A stretch of DNA of 64,000 nt, from contig CAJXPD010000009.1 in NCBI GenBank assembly GCA_913057785.1, positions 1-64,000 of the forward strand, given 5' to 3'. Position numbers and translations under genes: made by a program. This document shows, piece by piece, positions 25,805 through 35,404 of this stretch (position 1 is the first letter of the stretch; every line of letters starts with the position of its first letter). This DNA is from an uncultured Lewinella sp. (GTDB taxonomy: Bacteria; Bacteroidota; Bacteroidia; Chitinophagales; Saprospiraceae). The notes beneath the pieces were generated by a model. It had not been told where the DNA came from. It saw only the letters and a program-made list of their open reading frames with translations, and searched no databases.

Positions 25805-25810
25805 TTTTTA
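25777..25810 (+). terminator. Intrinsic terminator overlapping the end of the small membrane protein gene
   Basis: GCCCAGATCC (25777-25786) pairs perfectly with GGATCTGGGC (25792-25801) over a 5-nt loop, followed by TAGTTTTTA. The stem encodes the last codons of the gene. It separates the membrane protein pair from the AraC gene. Confidence 0.88.
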
Positions 25811-25909
25811 CTAGCTGTCAACTGTTCTTTTATGCAAATCTAATTGGCTACTTTTGGGTTGTATTTTTCTATTTCGATTAGATCACCCTGGAACATAGAC
25901 CGCTTCAAG

Positions 25910-26935
25910 ATGCTCTGGAATGAGTTTCTCTTCTTTTTTAGTGCTTTAGGTGTTTTCAACGGAATTTTATTAGTGGTTTATCAACTGCTAATGCAGAAGC
26001 CGAGAACAACTCAAGGCTTATTACTCGGGTTATTGGGCTTAGCTTTTTGCATACGCGTTGGTGTCTCTTGCATTTACTATTTCCAGAAAGTCATTCCTTG
26101 GACCGCTGTTCAGATAGGCCTAAGTGCGCACATCTTGATCGGCCCATTGCTTCTAGCTTACGTTATCCATAGTTGGAACCGTTTCAAGGCTTGGCAGCTT
26201 CTATCTCTCCGACTACTTTTGTTCTCTAGCATTGCAATTCTCTTGTTCGGGCTTATTTATCCTTTCCATATTCATCCGAAAGTCTGGGATGCTGAAATAC
26301 GTTACACCTTACATGCTTTATTAACTTGTTTTCTACTACTCACCAGTTGGGTCTTACTTCAAGCTTACTCAGCAAAGAGTCAGAAAACGAACCTACTTCC
26401 GGTGGAACGTTTCAGCATATTGGTTTTCATTGTTGCTCTACTCATCTGTGGAGGATTTGCCCTCTCTTTGTATCTCGATTATGTACTTGGTCCAATCATT
26501 TCATCCTTCTTGTTTTACAGCGCACTAATCTACTTGGGATTAAAGCGAAGACTAAAGTCAAACTCCTCCCCTGCCCTCCAGGAATTAGAGCCAGCGGAAG
26601 CCAACCGCTTACACCATCAGCTGGAAGCCCATTTAAAAAATACGCAAGCTTATCGCAAACCTAAGCTAACGATAGCATCCCTAGCCAAAGAGTTGAAAAT
26701 GCCCAAAGCGAGGCTCTCCCACTTTCTGAATAGCCATCTAGGACTAAGTTTCACGGCCTACATTAATCAATTCCGTATAGAAGAAGCCAAACAGCTGCTT
26801 AAGGAAGAAGGATTACTGACCATTGAGGCCATCGGATACGAAGTAGGCTTCGGATCTCGCTCTTCCTTCTTTGCCACTTTCAAGCAACAGACCGGGCTCA
26901 GCCCAAAGAAATTTCAAGAACTTCATTTAAAGTAG
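25910..26935 (+). CDS. Membrane-bound AraC-family transcriptional regulator
   Basis: The ATG at 25910 starts directly with the first transmembrane segment (MLWNEFLFFFSALGVFNGILL); a TTG 22 codons upstream is less likely. About seven hydrophobic helices fill residues 5-225. The cytoplasmic C-terminal part (about 245-341) is a full AraC-type DNA-binding domain with two helix-turn-helix units: LTIASLAKELKMPKARLSHFLN and LLTIEAIGYEVGFGSRSSFFATFKQQTGLSPKKF. Such seven-helix AraC sensors are frequent in Bacteroidota. It lies between two small membrane genes and a propeller-bicupin gene, either of which may be its target; this is inference. Confidence 0.93.
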   Translation: MLWNEFLFFFSALGVFNGILLVVYQLLMQKPRTTQGLLLGLLGLAFCIRVGVSCIYYFQKVIPWTAVQIGLSAHILIGPLLLAYVIHSWNRFKAWQLLSLRLLLFSSIAILLFGLIYPFHIHPKVWDAEIRYTLHALLTCFLLLTSWVLLQAYSAKSQKTNLLPVERFSILVFIVALLICGGFALSLYLDYVLGPIISSFLFYSALIYLGLKRRLKSNSSPALQELEPAEANRLHHQLEAHLKNTQAYRKPKLTIASLAKELKMPKARLSHFLNSHLGLSFTAYINQFRIEEAKQLLKEEGLLTIEAIGYEVGFGSRSSFFATFKQQTGLSPKKFQELHLK

Positions 26936-27018
26936 TCCAAAAAGACAAGACTGGACTGTTGCAATCCCTCCTTGGATTAATTTCCCGCCATCAATTATTC
27001 CATTAAAATCATCCACTG

Positions 27019-28602
27019 ATGCAAAAAGCTTTCTTATCGCTCTTGTTAGGTTTATTCCTATGCCTTCAACTAACAGGGCAAAAACAAAGCCCAACACTAA
27101 TACCTAAGCTCACTCTAAAATGGGAGACCGATTCTATCTTTCCAACGGTAGAATCGGTCCTATATGATGCCAATAGCAAGTATATCTACACGGCGAATAT
27201 TGAAGGACATTTTATGAAAAAGGATGGGCAAGGTAGTGTTGGCAGAATGCGAGCAGATGGAACAGAGGTGCAAGCGGATTGGATTACAGGTTTAAACGCT
27301 CCCACCGGACTTTGCATTCAAGGCAACTTCCTATATACTACAGATATTGACGAAGTAGTAGCCATCGATCTACAAAAAGGACAAATCATCCGGCGCCTCC
27401 CGATCCAAGGAGCAGAAGCTCTAAATGACATTTGTGCAGACCCAGAAGGTACCCTATACTGTAGCGACACAGGGGGGAATAAGGTATTTCAAGTCAGAGA
27501 TAGCAAGAGCTCCATTTTGATCGACTCTATCGATACCCCAAATGGTTTACTCTGGCAGGAAGGTAAACTGGTGATTACCCAATGGACCCCACAGATATTA
27601 AGTCAATATGATCTAAAAACACGGAAATTACAGCAACTAGTCGGAAGAATCCCTTGGATTGATGGATTAGCTGCCATTCCCGAAAATGCTTGGATCACCG
27701 CAAGTTGGGGAGGGTTGCTTCATCATGTCACATCAGATGGAGAGAAGACGATGATTCTCGACACCCGAGAAGAAGGATTGCAGGCTCCTGACGTCAGCTA
27801 TATTCCAACAACTAATACGCTGCTGGTAGCTACCTTCGATGGCGATAAGATCAGAGCATTTGATGTAGATTTTACACCAAAAATCATTAACCCTATACCA
27901 TTAGATCCTGCCGCTATTTCTGGCCTTGGACTCAAAAAAGTTACCTCTGCTGCTGACCCTGATCGCTTGCTCTTCCAAAAAAGGTTATACCAAGGAGAGG
28001 AAATTAGTGTCTTTATAGTAGCCAGCGAAACCAAAACGGCGAACTGGGAAGACTATAGTATTGAGGAGTTTATTTACGTCATCAACGGGCGGGCGCGCCT
28101 AAAGCCAGCTACCGAAGCGGAACGTTTCTACTATCCTGGTGACTTCTTTTGGGTTCCAAAAGGTTACCAAGGGGAATGGGAAACACAGGGGGGCAATAGT
28201 TTCTATCATGAGCTTTCGGTTATTGCTAATGAAAGAACCAATCCCTCAAGCTTGGACCCAAGACCGGCCATTATGGATAAGGCTAAAATGGCAGGGATTG
28301 ACCTTACTCCTGATCGGGATCAGACACGCAGCTTCTTGGACATACTACAGCATGGCCAAGACCTCAACATAAGTACTCAATCCGAAGCCCCAAGGACCTT
28401 GGAAAACTTCCAAAACAATCGTGAGCAACTCATCTATATTGTTGCTGGAGCAGTAACGCTACAAGCAAAAGGGGGCGACAGCATGCATTTCCAAACAGGT
28501 GACTTCTTCGTTTTACCAAAGGGGTTTATAGGAAGCTGGCAAAGTGAGGGGCATAAATTACTTAGAACACTTAGAGTGGAAAAGACAAAATCCGAACGCT
28601 AG
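27019..28602 (+). CDS. Exported SMP-30-like beta-propeller fused to two cupin domains
   Basis: The 527-residue protein begins with a signal peptide (MQKAFLSLLLGLFLCLQLTGQ in parts). Residues about 30-295 look like a six-bladed SMP-30/gluconolactonase/NHL propeller (VESVLYDANSKYIYTANIEG, GLNAPTGLCIQGNFLYTTD, NDICADPEGTLYCSDTGGNKVF, PNGLLWQEGKLVITQW, PDVSYIPTTNTLLVATFDGDKI). Two cupin domains follow (about 305-405 and 415-525), each with the GDFFWVPKGYQGEW / GDFFVLPKGFIGSW hallmark of the Cupin_3 type. The cupins do not show the usual two HxH ligands near those turns, so metal binding is doubtful. Function unknown; a periplasmic sugar-acid or sensor role is possible. Confidence 0.8.
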   Translation: MQKAFLSLLLGLFLCLQLTGQKQSPTLIPKLTLKWETDSIFPTVESVLYDANSKYIYTANIEGHFMKKDGQGSVGRMRADGTEVQADWITGLNAPTGLCIQGNFLYTTDIDEVVAIDLQKGQIIRRLPIQGAEALNDICADPEGTLYCSDTGGNKVFQVRDSKSSILIDSIDTPNGLLWQEGKLVITQWTPQILSQYDLKTRKLQQLVGRIPWIDGLAAIPENAWITASWGGLLHHVTSDGEKTMILDTREEGLQAPDVSYIPTTNTLLVATFDGDKIRAFDVDFTPKIINPIPLDPAAISGLGLKKVTSAADPDRLLFQKRLYQGEEISVFIVASETKTANWEDYSIEEFIYVINGRARLKPATEAERFYYPGDFFWVPKGYQGEWETQGGNSFYHELSVIANERTNPSSLDPRPAIMDKAKMAGIDLTPDRDQTRSFLDILQHGQDLNISTQSEAPRTLENFQNNREQLIYIVAGAVTLQAKGGDSMHFQTGDFFVLPKGFIGSWQSEGHKLLRTLRVEKTKSER

Positions 28603-28630
28603 AACTGATTTTCCCTAGTTTAGCTTCGGG

Positions 28631-28677
28631 GGAATGAGGTTTACGTCTAGATGATTGCTGTATTTAAACCTCATTCC
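28631..28677 (+). terminator. Hairpin between propeller-bicupin and E1 genes
   Basis: A 13-bp perfect stem (28631-28643 with 28665-28677) encloses a 21-nt loop; no U-run follows. It could be a weak terminator of the upstream gene or a structure in the leader of the E1 gene that begins 35 bp later. Confidence 0.5.
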
Positions 28678-28711
28678 TTAGCTTTGGAGATCCTGACCAA
28701 TCCCTTTTTGT

Positions 28712-31084
28712 ATGAAAGCCATCTCCAAGTTGACCAAAGAAGCCATTCTCCAAGATTATCATTGTTGTGTCTTAAGCCGGGAGGTCAGTTTTTTACTGCG
28801 TAAAGAAGTCTTGAATGGTCGAGCTAAGTTTGGAGCTGGTAATGCGGGCAAGGAACTCCCACTAGTCGCGCTGGCCAAGACCTTTGAAAAGGGAGATTTT
28901 TGGTCGGGATACTACCGAGATCAAACCCTAATGTTTAGGTTAGGCATTGCTAGTCCCATCGACTTTTTCGCTGCCCTCTATGGAGATGCACTTAACGATC
29001 CGCTTTCCGGCGGACGACAGATGACCAATCACTACAGCACTCCTTTAATCGGCGCTGACGGCAACTGGCTCCCACATACTGACCGCCTCAACGCCGCCTC
29101 CACCATCTCGCCAGTAGCTGGCCACGTAGCCCATGCTTTGGGCCTGGCAAATGCATCGAAAGTATATCGTTCCTTACCGAAGCTCGATACTAAAGCTCAA
29201 TTTTCGCAAGGAGGGAATGAGGTTATCTTTTGTACTATTGGCGATGCCTCTGCCGTAGAAGGCGTCTTTTTTGAGGCCGTGAACGCAGCAGGCGTGATGC
29301 GAGTCCCCATTGCCTACATTGTTGTTGATGACGGTTATGGTATTTCCGTGCCTGCCAAATATCAAATGACCAAGGAAAACATCTCTGAAGCTTTGGCTGG
29401 TTTTCAAGCAGATGAACAAGGCAGGGGTTTAGATATCTATGCGATCAAGGCCTGGGATTATCAAGCTCTTTGCGACACCTTTGCGGAAGGAATTGCTAAG
29501 ATTCGAGAAACCCATATTCCAGCCATTTTCCACATCCAAGAATGTACACAACAGTTTGGGCACTCCACCTCTGGATCACACGAGCGCTATAAACCTGCCG
29601 CTAGACTAGCTTGGGAGAAGAAAATGGACTGCAATAAACATTTTGAGCAGTGGATCATTTCTGAGGGATGGGCGAGCCCAGATGAACTGAAAGACCTTGA
29701 AAAAGCCGCCAAAGCAGAGGCGGCGACCTGCCGGGACAAAGCTTGGGATGCTTACAGTAAGCCAGTAAAAAAAATGCAGCGAGCGGTTTCCGGAATTTAC
29801 AAGGATCTGCTTCAGCAATCCAATAATGATGCTTCCCTAGCGGGGATAGCACAAGAATTAAGCAGCCTAAAGCATCCAGCGATGAGTCATATCCTGGACA
29901 ACGCTCGCCGAATGCAAATAGCCATTCAAGGTCAAACTTTAGCGAGTCAAAAAAATCTAGATCACTGGATTACTGAAACCCAAAAGGAAGGTCAGGTGCG
30001 CTATTCTACTTATTTGCATAGCGATACCTCCAAATCTGCCTTGAAAATTACTCCTATAGCCGCACAGTACTCAGCAGACTCACCCAGTCTGAATGGACAT
30101 GAGGTGCTCAATCAATTCTTTGATAGGGCATTAGAGCAATACCCCAATCTGCTAGCCTTTGGAGAAGACGTTGGGCAGATCGGTGGAGTGAACCAGGCTT
30201 TCGCCGGACTACAAGCGAAGTACGGAGAAGATCGAATTTTCGATACGGGCATCCGGGAATGGACCATCGTTGGGCAAGGTATTGGACTTGCCATGCGCGG
30301 CCTTCGCCCCATCGCTGAATTACAATATCTAGATTATCTCGCTTATGCCTTCTCCCCACTCACGGATGATCTGGCCACCCTGCGTTACCGTACCAAAGGC
30401 ACTCAAATAGCTCCTACTATTATCCGCACCAGAGGCCACCGCTTAGAAGGTATTTGGCATTCCGGTTCGCCCCTAGGCATGCTCCTCCATTCTATGCGAG
30501 GAATCTATATTTTAGTGCCTCGTAATATGGTGCAGGCAGCTGGCATGTACCAAACTTTGCTGCAATCGGATGATCCTGCTATCATAATAGAATGCCTGAA
30601 CGGCTACCGTCAAAAAGAAGTGCTTCCTTCCAATTTAGACCGTTTTACGGTTCCGCTTGGTGTTCCTGAAGTACTGCATGAAGGAACGGATATTACCTTA
30701 GTTACCTATGGTTCTTGTTGTCGAATTGCATCAGAAGCAATAGAGCAATTAACAGATCTTGGCATCTCCGTCGAATTGATTGACGTCCAGACCCTCCTTC
30801 CTTTTGACCTAGAACATCGTATCTCTGCTTCCTTAAAGAAAACCAATCGAATCTTGTTTTTAGATGAGGATGTTCCAGGTGGGGCTACCGCATTTATGAT
30901 GCAGGAGGTATTGGAGAAACAAAATGGCTATTTGTACCTAGATGCTCCTCCGAAGACACTCACGGCTACCGCGCACCGCACTCCTTTTGGAGATGATGGA
31001 GATTATTTTTCTAAACCTAGTGTAGATGATATCATCGATGCCGTCTATGATCTAGTGATGTTGGATAGTGCCATGACCGTATAA
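28712..31084 (+). CDS. Fused alpha/beta E1 subunit of a branched-chain or pyruvate-type 2-oxoacid dehydrogenase
   Basis: This thiamine-diphosphate enzyme decarboxylates a 2-oxoacid and transfers the acyl group to an E2 lipoyl domain. At 790 residues it joins both E1 subunits. The alpha half (about 1-440) has FWSGYYRDQTLMFRLG, GGRQMTNHYS and the ThDP segment GDASAVEGVFFEAVNAAGV followed by VVDDGYGISVP, where the usual Asn-Asn is Asp-Asp, as I recall for the Bacteroidota fused form. The beta half (about 450-790) has LAFGEDVGQIGGVNQAF, FDTGIREWTIVGQGIGLAMRGLRPIAE and the C-terminal transketolase domain (DITLVTYGSCCRIA, LIDVQTLLPFDLE). No E2 or E3 gene is nearby. It ends 10 bp from the convergent fluC gene. 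Confidence 0.95.
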   Translation: MKAISKLTKEAILQDYHCCVLSREVSFLLRKEVLNGRAKFGAGNAGKELPLVALAKTFEKGDFWSGYYRDQTLMFRLGIASPIDFFAALYGDALNDPLSGGRQMTNHYSTPLIGADGNWLPHTDRLNAASTISPVAGHVAHALGLANASKVYRSLPKLDTKAQFSQGGNEVIFCTIGDASAVEGVFFEAVNAAGVMRVPIAYIVVDDGYGISVPAKYQMTKENISEALAGFQADEQGRGLDIYAIKAWDYQALCDTFAEGIAKIRETHIPAIFHIQECTQQFGHSTSGSHERYKPAARLAWEKKMDCNKHFEQWIISEGWASPDELKDLEKAAKAEAATCRDKAWDAYSKPVKKMQRAVSGIYKDLLQQSNNDASLAGIAQELSSLKHPAMSHILDNARRMQIAIQGQTLASQKNLDHWITETQKEGQVRYSTYLHSDTSKSALKITPIAAQYSADSPSLNGHEVLNQFFDRALEQYPNLLAFGEDVGQIGGVNQAFAGLQAKYGEDRIFDTGIREWTIVGQGIGLAMRGLRPIAELQYLDYLAYAFSPLTDDLATLRYRTKGTQIAPTIIRTRGHRLEGIWHSGSPLGMLLHSMRGIYILVPRNMVQAAGMYQTLLQSDDPAIIIECLNGYRQKEVLPSNLDRFTVPLGVPEVLHEGTDITLVTYGSCCRIASEAIEQLTDLGISVELIDVQTLLPFDLEHRISASLKKTNRILFLDEDVPGGATAFMMQEVLEKQNGYLYLDAPPKTLTATAHRTPFGDDGDYFSKPSVDDIIDAVYDLVMLDSAMTV

Positions 31085-31094
31085 CCAGCTTATA

Positions 31095-31457
31095 CTATTT
31101 TGCCCATACCATACCAAGGTAAAAGCAAACCAAACAGATTAGGATTGATCCTGCGATATTTAGGAGCGCCAGTAGGTGTTGGCCTTCCTGCATGAGTAGG
31201 AATGTCTCGCCTGTGAAGGTGGAGAAAGTGCTAAATCCTCCACAAAACCCTGTCATAATCAGAAGACGAGCTGACATAGAAATATCATTTCGAAGTAATA
31301 GGCCAGTGCAATAGCCTAATACAATACAACTAATGATATTGGCTAATAGTGTTGCTAGTGGGAATTGAAAGGCCTGACTTGAAAGCATTCGTGCAATCCC
31401 GTACCGACACAAACTCCCAAGTCCTCCACCTAAAAAAACAAGTGCAATTTGTAGCAT
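31095..31457 (-). CDS. crcB: Fluoride ion channel FluC (CrcB)
   Basis: This 120-residue, four-helix membrane protein exports fluoride as a dual-topology dimer. The N-terminal GGGLGSLCRYG and the central GFCGGFSTFSTFTGE with its Phe and Thr/Ser pore residues are diagnostic, and NIISCIVLGYCTGL supplies the conserved Asn. Its ATG directly follows the TAA of the upstream WecA-like gene with no gap, so the two are co-translated. I looked for a fluoride riboswitch before the pair and did not see one. Confidence 0.95.
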   Translation of the reverse strand: MLQIALVFLGGGLGSLCRYGIARMLSSQAFQFPLATLLANIISCIVLGYCTGLLLRNDISMSARLLIMTGFCGGFSTFSTFTGETFLLMQEGQHLLALLNIAGSILICLVCFYLGMVWAK

Positions 31458-32567
31458 TTATACCGCTGATTCCGTGGGTTGTGGTTTCCGCTTTGGGGGC
31501 AAGCTAGTCTGCTGTTGCCATTTCTTTCTTACCACTGCATTATGCAGAAAATAAGTTAAGGCTGTCGCAGCTACTAGCACGGTACAAAATAACAAGTGTA
31601 GTTCGATTACACTATGAAAAGCGAGGACAAAAGAGATAAAAATTACATTCACAAATAATAGAATTCCTGTAGCTCGCATGTGGCTGCAGCCATAATCCAA
31701 TAATAGATGATGGATATGTCGACGATCCGGATGGAAAGGTGAATATCCTCTGATGATACGGGTAATGAAAACTCGGATAGTGTCAAATAGAGGAATGATC
31801 ATAATTCCGATTGCTACTACCGGAGAAGCGCCCAACTTAAACAAGGCCCCTTCGGGCAAATGGTAGTTGATATCAATAAACTTGATAACCAGAATGGCAC
31901 ACACCAGCCCAATGTGAAGGGAGCCCGTATCTCCCATAAATATCTTGGCTGGAGTGAAATTATATTTTAGGAAAGCTACGATCGCTCCTACACAAGCAAA
32001 AGCTACGATAGCATATTCGAAGTGCTCTGTCAAAATGAACCAACAACCTAGAGTAGAAGCAATCAAAGATCCTATCGAACCAGCTAGACCATTTATACCG
32101 TCAATAAGATTGAATGCATTCACGATAACCAAAATCGTGAAGATGGAAATCAAACAAGAAAGCCAATAAGGCAGCTCACCGTCCATTCCAAATAGACCGT
32201 ACATGCTAGTCAGTTCGATATCCGATTTAAACACCAATATACTAGCAGCCAGTATCTGAGCGAACATTTTCTTGTTGGCTGCCATGGGCAATACATCGTC
32301 TCTTGCTCCCACCAAAAACAGGATCAAAAAAGCACAAAGAATATATTGCAATTGATTGAATTCGCCGAAGGGTGTCCACAGGACAATCGAGAAAAGGACT
32401 CCAGCAAAGATCGCTATACCCCCCAAAGAAGGGGTGCTTACCTTATGTGAGCTACGGTTCCCAGGTTCATCAAATATTCTCTTTTCTTTTGCCAAGAAAA
32501 TGATCGAGGGAATGGCAAAATACGTCAGCGTGAAAGCAGTCAAAAAACTAAGTAATATTACGTCCAT
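31458..32567 (-). CDS. WecA/MraY-family undecaprenyl-phosphate sugar-1-phosphate transferase
   Basis: This 369-residue integral membrane enzyme has about 11 helices and moves a UDP-sugar phosphate (usually GlcNAc-1-P) to undecaprenyl phosphate, beginning O-antigen, teichoic-acid-like or other glycan synthesis. Visible motifs are KVSTPSLGGIAIF, the catalytic DD in GARDDVLPM, NAFNLIDGINGLAG, MGDTGSLHIGL and the nucleotide-binding HPDRRHIHHLL that marks the WecA rather than the MraY branch. The C-terminal tail is basic (VRKKWQQQTSLPPKRKP). It is the first gene of a pair with crcB. The product should depend on undecaprenyl phosphate, to which the nearby uppS contributes. Confidence 0.93.
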   Translation of the reverse strand: MDVILLSFLTAFTLTYFAIPSIIFLAKEKRIFDEPGNRSSHKVSTPSLGGIAIFAGVLFSIVLWTPFGEFNQLQYILCAFLILFLVGARDDVLPMAANKKMFAQILAASILVFKSDIELTSMYGLFGMDGELPYWLSCLISIFTILVIVNAFNLIDGINGLAGSIGSLIASTLGCWFILTEHFEYAIVAFACVGAIVAFLKYNFTPAKIFMGDTGSLHIGLVCAILVIKFIDINYHLPEGALFKLGASPVVAIGIMIIPLFDTIRVFITRIIRGYSPFHPDRRHIHHLLLDYGCSHMRATGILLFVNVIFISFVLAFHSVIELHLLFCTVLVAATALTYFLHNAVVRKKWQQQTSLPPKRKPQPTESAV

Positions 32568-32694
32568 CAGTATAGAGATTGTGATTCACAATTACACCAG
32601 GCTAATACCCTTACGGGTAGAAGCTAAAGGCGATGAAACAGCAACAAGAACTGACCATTACGATCAGCACGATCCAGGTGACTAGATTGTGGGG

Positions 32695-34389
32695 CTAGAA
32701 GTCACTGTCATCTATAGAATCCAACCATGTTTTGATGTCCTTAACGACGGAAGCTATTCCATTGTCCTCGAAGGGAGAACTTAGATTAGCCAATTTGACT
32801 AATTCGAGAAAGGATTTACTCCCTCCCGCTTTGCATAGTCGCAGATAATCCGCCCATGCATGTCTATGGTTTTTTTGATCTTTGAGCCAAAATTGAAACG
32901 CACAAATTTGGGCCAAAGTGTAATCAATATAGTAAAACGGTGAAGAGTAGATATGGCTTTGTTTTTGCCAAAATCCTCCGTTCTCTAAATATTGATTTCC
33001 GTCGTAGTCTCTGTGGGGTAAGTATTTATGTTCAATAGCTTTCCATGCTTTATTTCTTTCCTTGGGAGTTGCTTCGGGATTCTCGTACACAAAGTGCTGA
33101 AACTCATCCACTGCTACTCCGTAGGGAAGAAAGCATATAGCATTGCTCAAGTGCGCAAACTTGTATTTGTTAGTGTCTGCTTTGAAGAACAGGTGCATCC
33201 ATGGCCAAGTAAAGAATTCCATGCTCATGGAATGAATCTCGCAAGCCTCATAGGTAGGCCAATTGTATTCATTAATCCCGATATTGCGGCTAGCATAGAC
33301 TTGAAAGGCGTGACCGGCCTCGTGTGTCAATACATCAATATCGCCACTTGTCCCGTTGAAATTAGAAAATATATAGGGAGCCTTAAACTTTCCTATGTAA
33401 GTACAGTATCCACCAGTGGCTTTGCTAGGCTTTGTTTCCAAGTCCATAAGTTGATTATCCTGCATAAAGCGGAAGAACTCATGGGTCTCTTCTGAAAGCT
33501 CACTGTACATTTCATTAGCGTTATTGATAATCCAATTCGGATCTCCTTTCGGGGCTGGATTGCCAGAAGCAAACCGAAACTCTTCATCGTAGTATTTCAA
33601 CTCCTCAATCCCCAAACGCTTTCGTTGTCGTTCGTATAACGACGTGGCTAAAGGTACAACATATTGTCGAATTTGTTCGCGAAAATGGGCAACCATTTCT
33701 GCATTATAGTCAGAACGTAGCATCCGCGCGTATCCTAGCTCAATAAAATTTTGAAAACCTAATTTTTTGGCGATCCCGTGCCGCGTTTTAACCAACATAT
33801 TGAAGATGGAATCAAAAGCCTCCGCATTGGCTTCGAAAAACGCCCACTTGGCAGTGGCAGCAGCAGCCCTAGAATCCCGATCTGGCCCCGTTTCCTCGAC
33901 GTATATCGAGGATAGATTGTGTTCTTTGCCGTTAAAATCAATTTTAGCACTGGCTTTCAGTTTGACGTACTCACTGCTGAGTCGATTCTCTTCCTGCATG
34001 TCCTGCAGAATGGCGGGCTTGAAGGTTTTTAGACTTAATTCTGCAATGGTGAATAACTGACTCCCCCATTTAGCCTCCAATTCCTTTCGAAACTTGGATT
34101 CCAAAAGTAAACGGTAAAATTGAGTATTCAGGCCCTCATAAGCAGGCATTTCTCTATCGAAAAATGAATTCTCCTTTTCGTAAAATTCATTGGAGGTATC
34201 CACGGTATGTCGGATGTAGCAAATATTGTACATCGACATAAATTCGGTCCGCATCTCATTGATCTGGCTGAAGAGCTCGTTTTGCGTGCTAAGGTCGGAT
34301 GCTTCCTTAAATTGATTAAGTAAAGACTCAAATCGGGTGGAGAAATCGACCATTTCTGGTCGTTCATATTGATATTCTTCAAACTTCAT
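32695..34389 (-). CDS. M3-family oligoendopeptidase (PepF-like)
   Basis: This zinc peptidase cleaves oligopeptides in the cytoplasm. From the ATG at 34389 (MKFEEYQYERPEM) it has 564 residues; an upstream in-frame start at 34431 would add a 14-residue tail that lacks support. The metal motif is THEAGHAFQ (about residue 355), with the distal Glu in YEACEIHSMSMEFFTWPW, and the substrate region includes YIDYTLAQICAFQFW, as in the M3 oligoendopeptidase F relatives of Bacteroidota. No signal peptide is present. It is divergent from uppS. Confidence 0.93.
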   Translation of the reverse strand: MKFEEYQYERPEMVDFSTRFESLLNQFKEASDLSTQNELFSQINEMRTEFMSMYNICYIRHTVDTSNEFYEKENSFFDREMPAYEGLNTQFYRLLLESKFRKELEAKWGSQLFTIAELSLKTFKPAILQDMQEENRLSSEYVKLKASAKIDFNGKEHNLSSIYVEETGPDRDSRAAAATAKWAFFEANAEAFDSIFNMLVKTRHGIAKKLGFQNFIELGYARMLRSDYNAEMVAHFREQIRQYVVPLATSLYERQRKRLGIEELKYYDEEFRFASGNPAPKGDPNWIINNANEMYSELSEETHEFFRFMQDNQLMDLETKPSKATGGYCTYIGKFKAPYIFSNFNGTSGDIDVLTHEAGHAFQVYASRNIGINEYNWPTYEACEIHSMSMEFFTWPWMHLFFKADTNKYKFAHLSNAICFLPYGVAVDEFQHFVYENPEATPKERNKAWKAIEHKYLPHRDYDGNQYLENGGFWQKQSHIYSSPFYYIDYTLAQICAFQFWLKDQKNHRHAWADYLRLCKAGGSKSFLELVKLANLSSPFEDNGIASVVKDIKTWLDSIDDSDF

Positions 34390-34663
34390 TTGGTGTCGTT
34401 TAATCTGCACAAAATACGACAGATTTAACAAAGTGGCCTATTTTACATAAATCTTCTTAACTTTGTGCGAATTTTTGAGAACCTGATAGCTTCCTTGCAA
34501 ATTCCCTTCATGGGTATTTCTCTCGGTTGGTGTAGCGTGGCGATTCTAATGGATCTAAAGTTTTGGTAAACAAGCTTATGACCATTCCCCACCATCTCAA
34601 TGGTACGAGCGAAATATTAGCGGTGTAAGAATGCTTGGTAAGCTAAGCGTCGAAGCCAAGAAA

Positions 34664-35404
34664 ATGGACCTTAAATCAGAGATAATACCTGAAAAACTCC
34701 CGAAGCATATTGCCATCATTATGGATGGTAATGGCAGATGGGCCAAACAACACGGTAAACCGCGTGTTTTTGGTCATCGGAATGGAGTAAAAGCTGTTCG
34801 CGAGACTACAGAAGCGGCTGCCGAGTTAGGGGTCTCTTATCTGACGCTATACGCTTTCTCAACGGAAAACTGGAATCGTCCTAAAGTGGAAGTTGGAGCA
34901 TTGATGCGATTGCTGGTCGAAACACTTCACAAGGAAATCAACACCCTCAACAAGAATAACATCAAATTACAGGCTATTGGCGACATTAGCCTGCTACCTA
35001 AGGAAACGCACTCCGCGCTTCTAAAGGGCATCGAAAACACCAAGAACAATACCAGAATGACCCTCATTCTGGCGCTCAATTACAGTGGTAAATGGGACAT
35101 CGCCCAAGCCACCAAAAAATTGGCTAAACAAGTTCAAGAGGGTGTCATTTCTCCTGAGGAAATTGATGAGGAACGCCTCGCTCAATCGTTAAGCACTAGC
35201 AAAATTCCAGATCCTGAATTGTTGATCCGCACTAGTGGCGAAAGGAGAATAAGCAATTTTCTGCTTTGGCAACTGGCTTATTCAGAATTGTACTTCAGTC
35301 CGGTATTTTGGCCTGACTTTAGAAAAAATCAATTCTACCAAGCCATTATCGACTATCAAAACAGAGAAAGGCGCTTTGGAAAAATTAGCGAGCAATTGGT
35401 ATAG
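34664..35404 (+). CDS. uppS: Undecaprenyl diphosphate synthase (cis-prenyltransferase)
   Basis: UppS condenses eight isopentenyl units onto farnesyl diphosphate to make the C55 carrier lipid for cell-wall and O-antigen synthesis. The ATG at 34664 puts catalytic D21 in HIAIIMDGNGRWA; an ATG 11 codons upstream is possible. Further motifs are GHRNGVKAVRETTEAAAELGV, LYAFSTENWNRP and the diphosphate-binding RTSGERRISNFLLWQ, and the C-terminal FWPDF. The length of 246 residues is normal. A TAACTTTG match lies at 34458-34465 as a possible -7 element, about 200 bp upstream. In related genomes uppS precedes bamA, as it does here. Confidence 0.96.
   Translation: MDLKSEIIPEKLPKHIAIIMDGNGRWAKQHGKPRVFGHRNGVKAVRETTEAAAELGVSYLTLYAFSTENWNRPKVEVGALMRLLVETLHKEINTLNKNNIKLQAIGDISLLPKETHSALLKGIENTKNNTRMTLILALNYSGKWDIAQATKKLAKQVQEGVISPEEIDEERLAQSLSTSKIPDPELLIRTSGERRISNFLLWQLAYSELYFSPVFWPDFRKNQFYQAIIDYQNRERRFGKISEQLV

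Noticed and set aside
27019-28602. Propeller-bicupin protein as a gluconolactonase enzyme
   Set aside because: The propeller pattern is only NHL/SMP-30-like; the metal and catalytic residues of SMP-30 were not confidently located, so no enzyme name was given.
32568-32694. Search for a fluoride riboswitch upstream of the wecA-like/crcB operon
   Set aside because: The conserved GGNGATGGxGTTCC core of the fluoride motif was not found in the gap upstream of the operon; crcB itself has no upstream gap.
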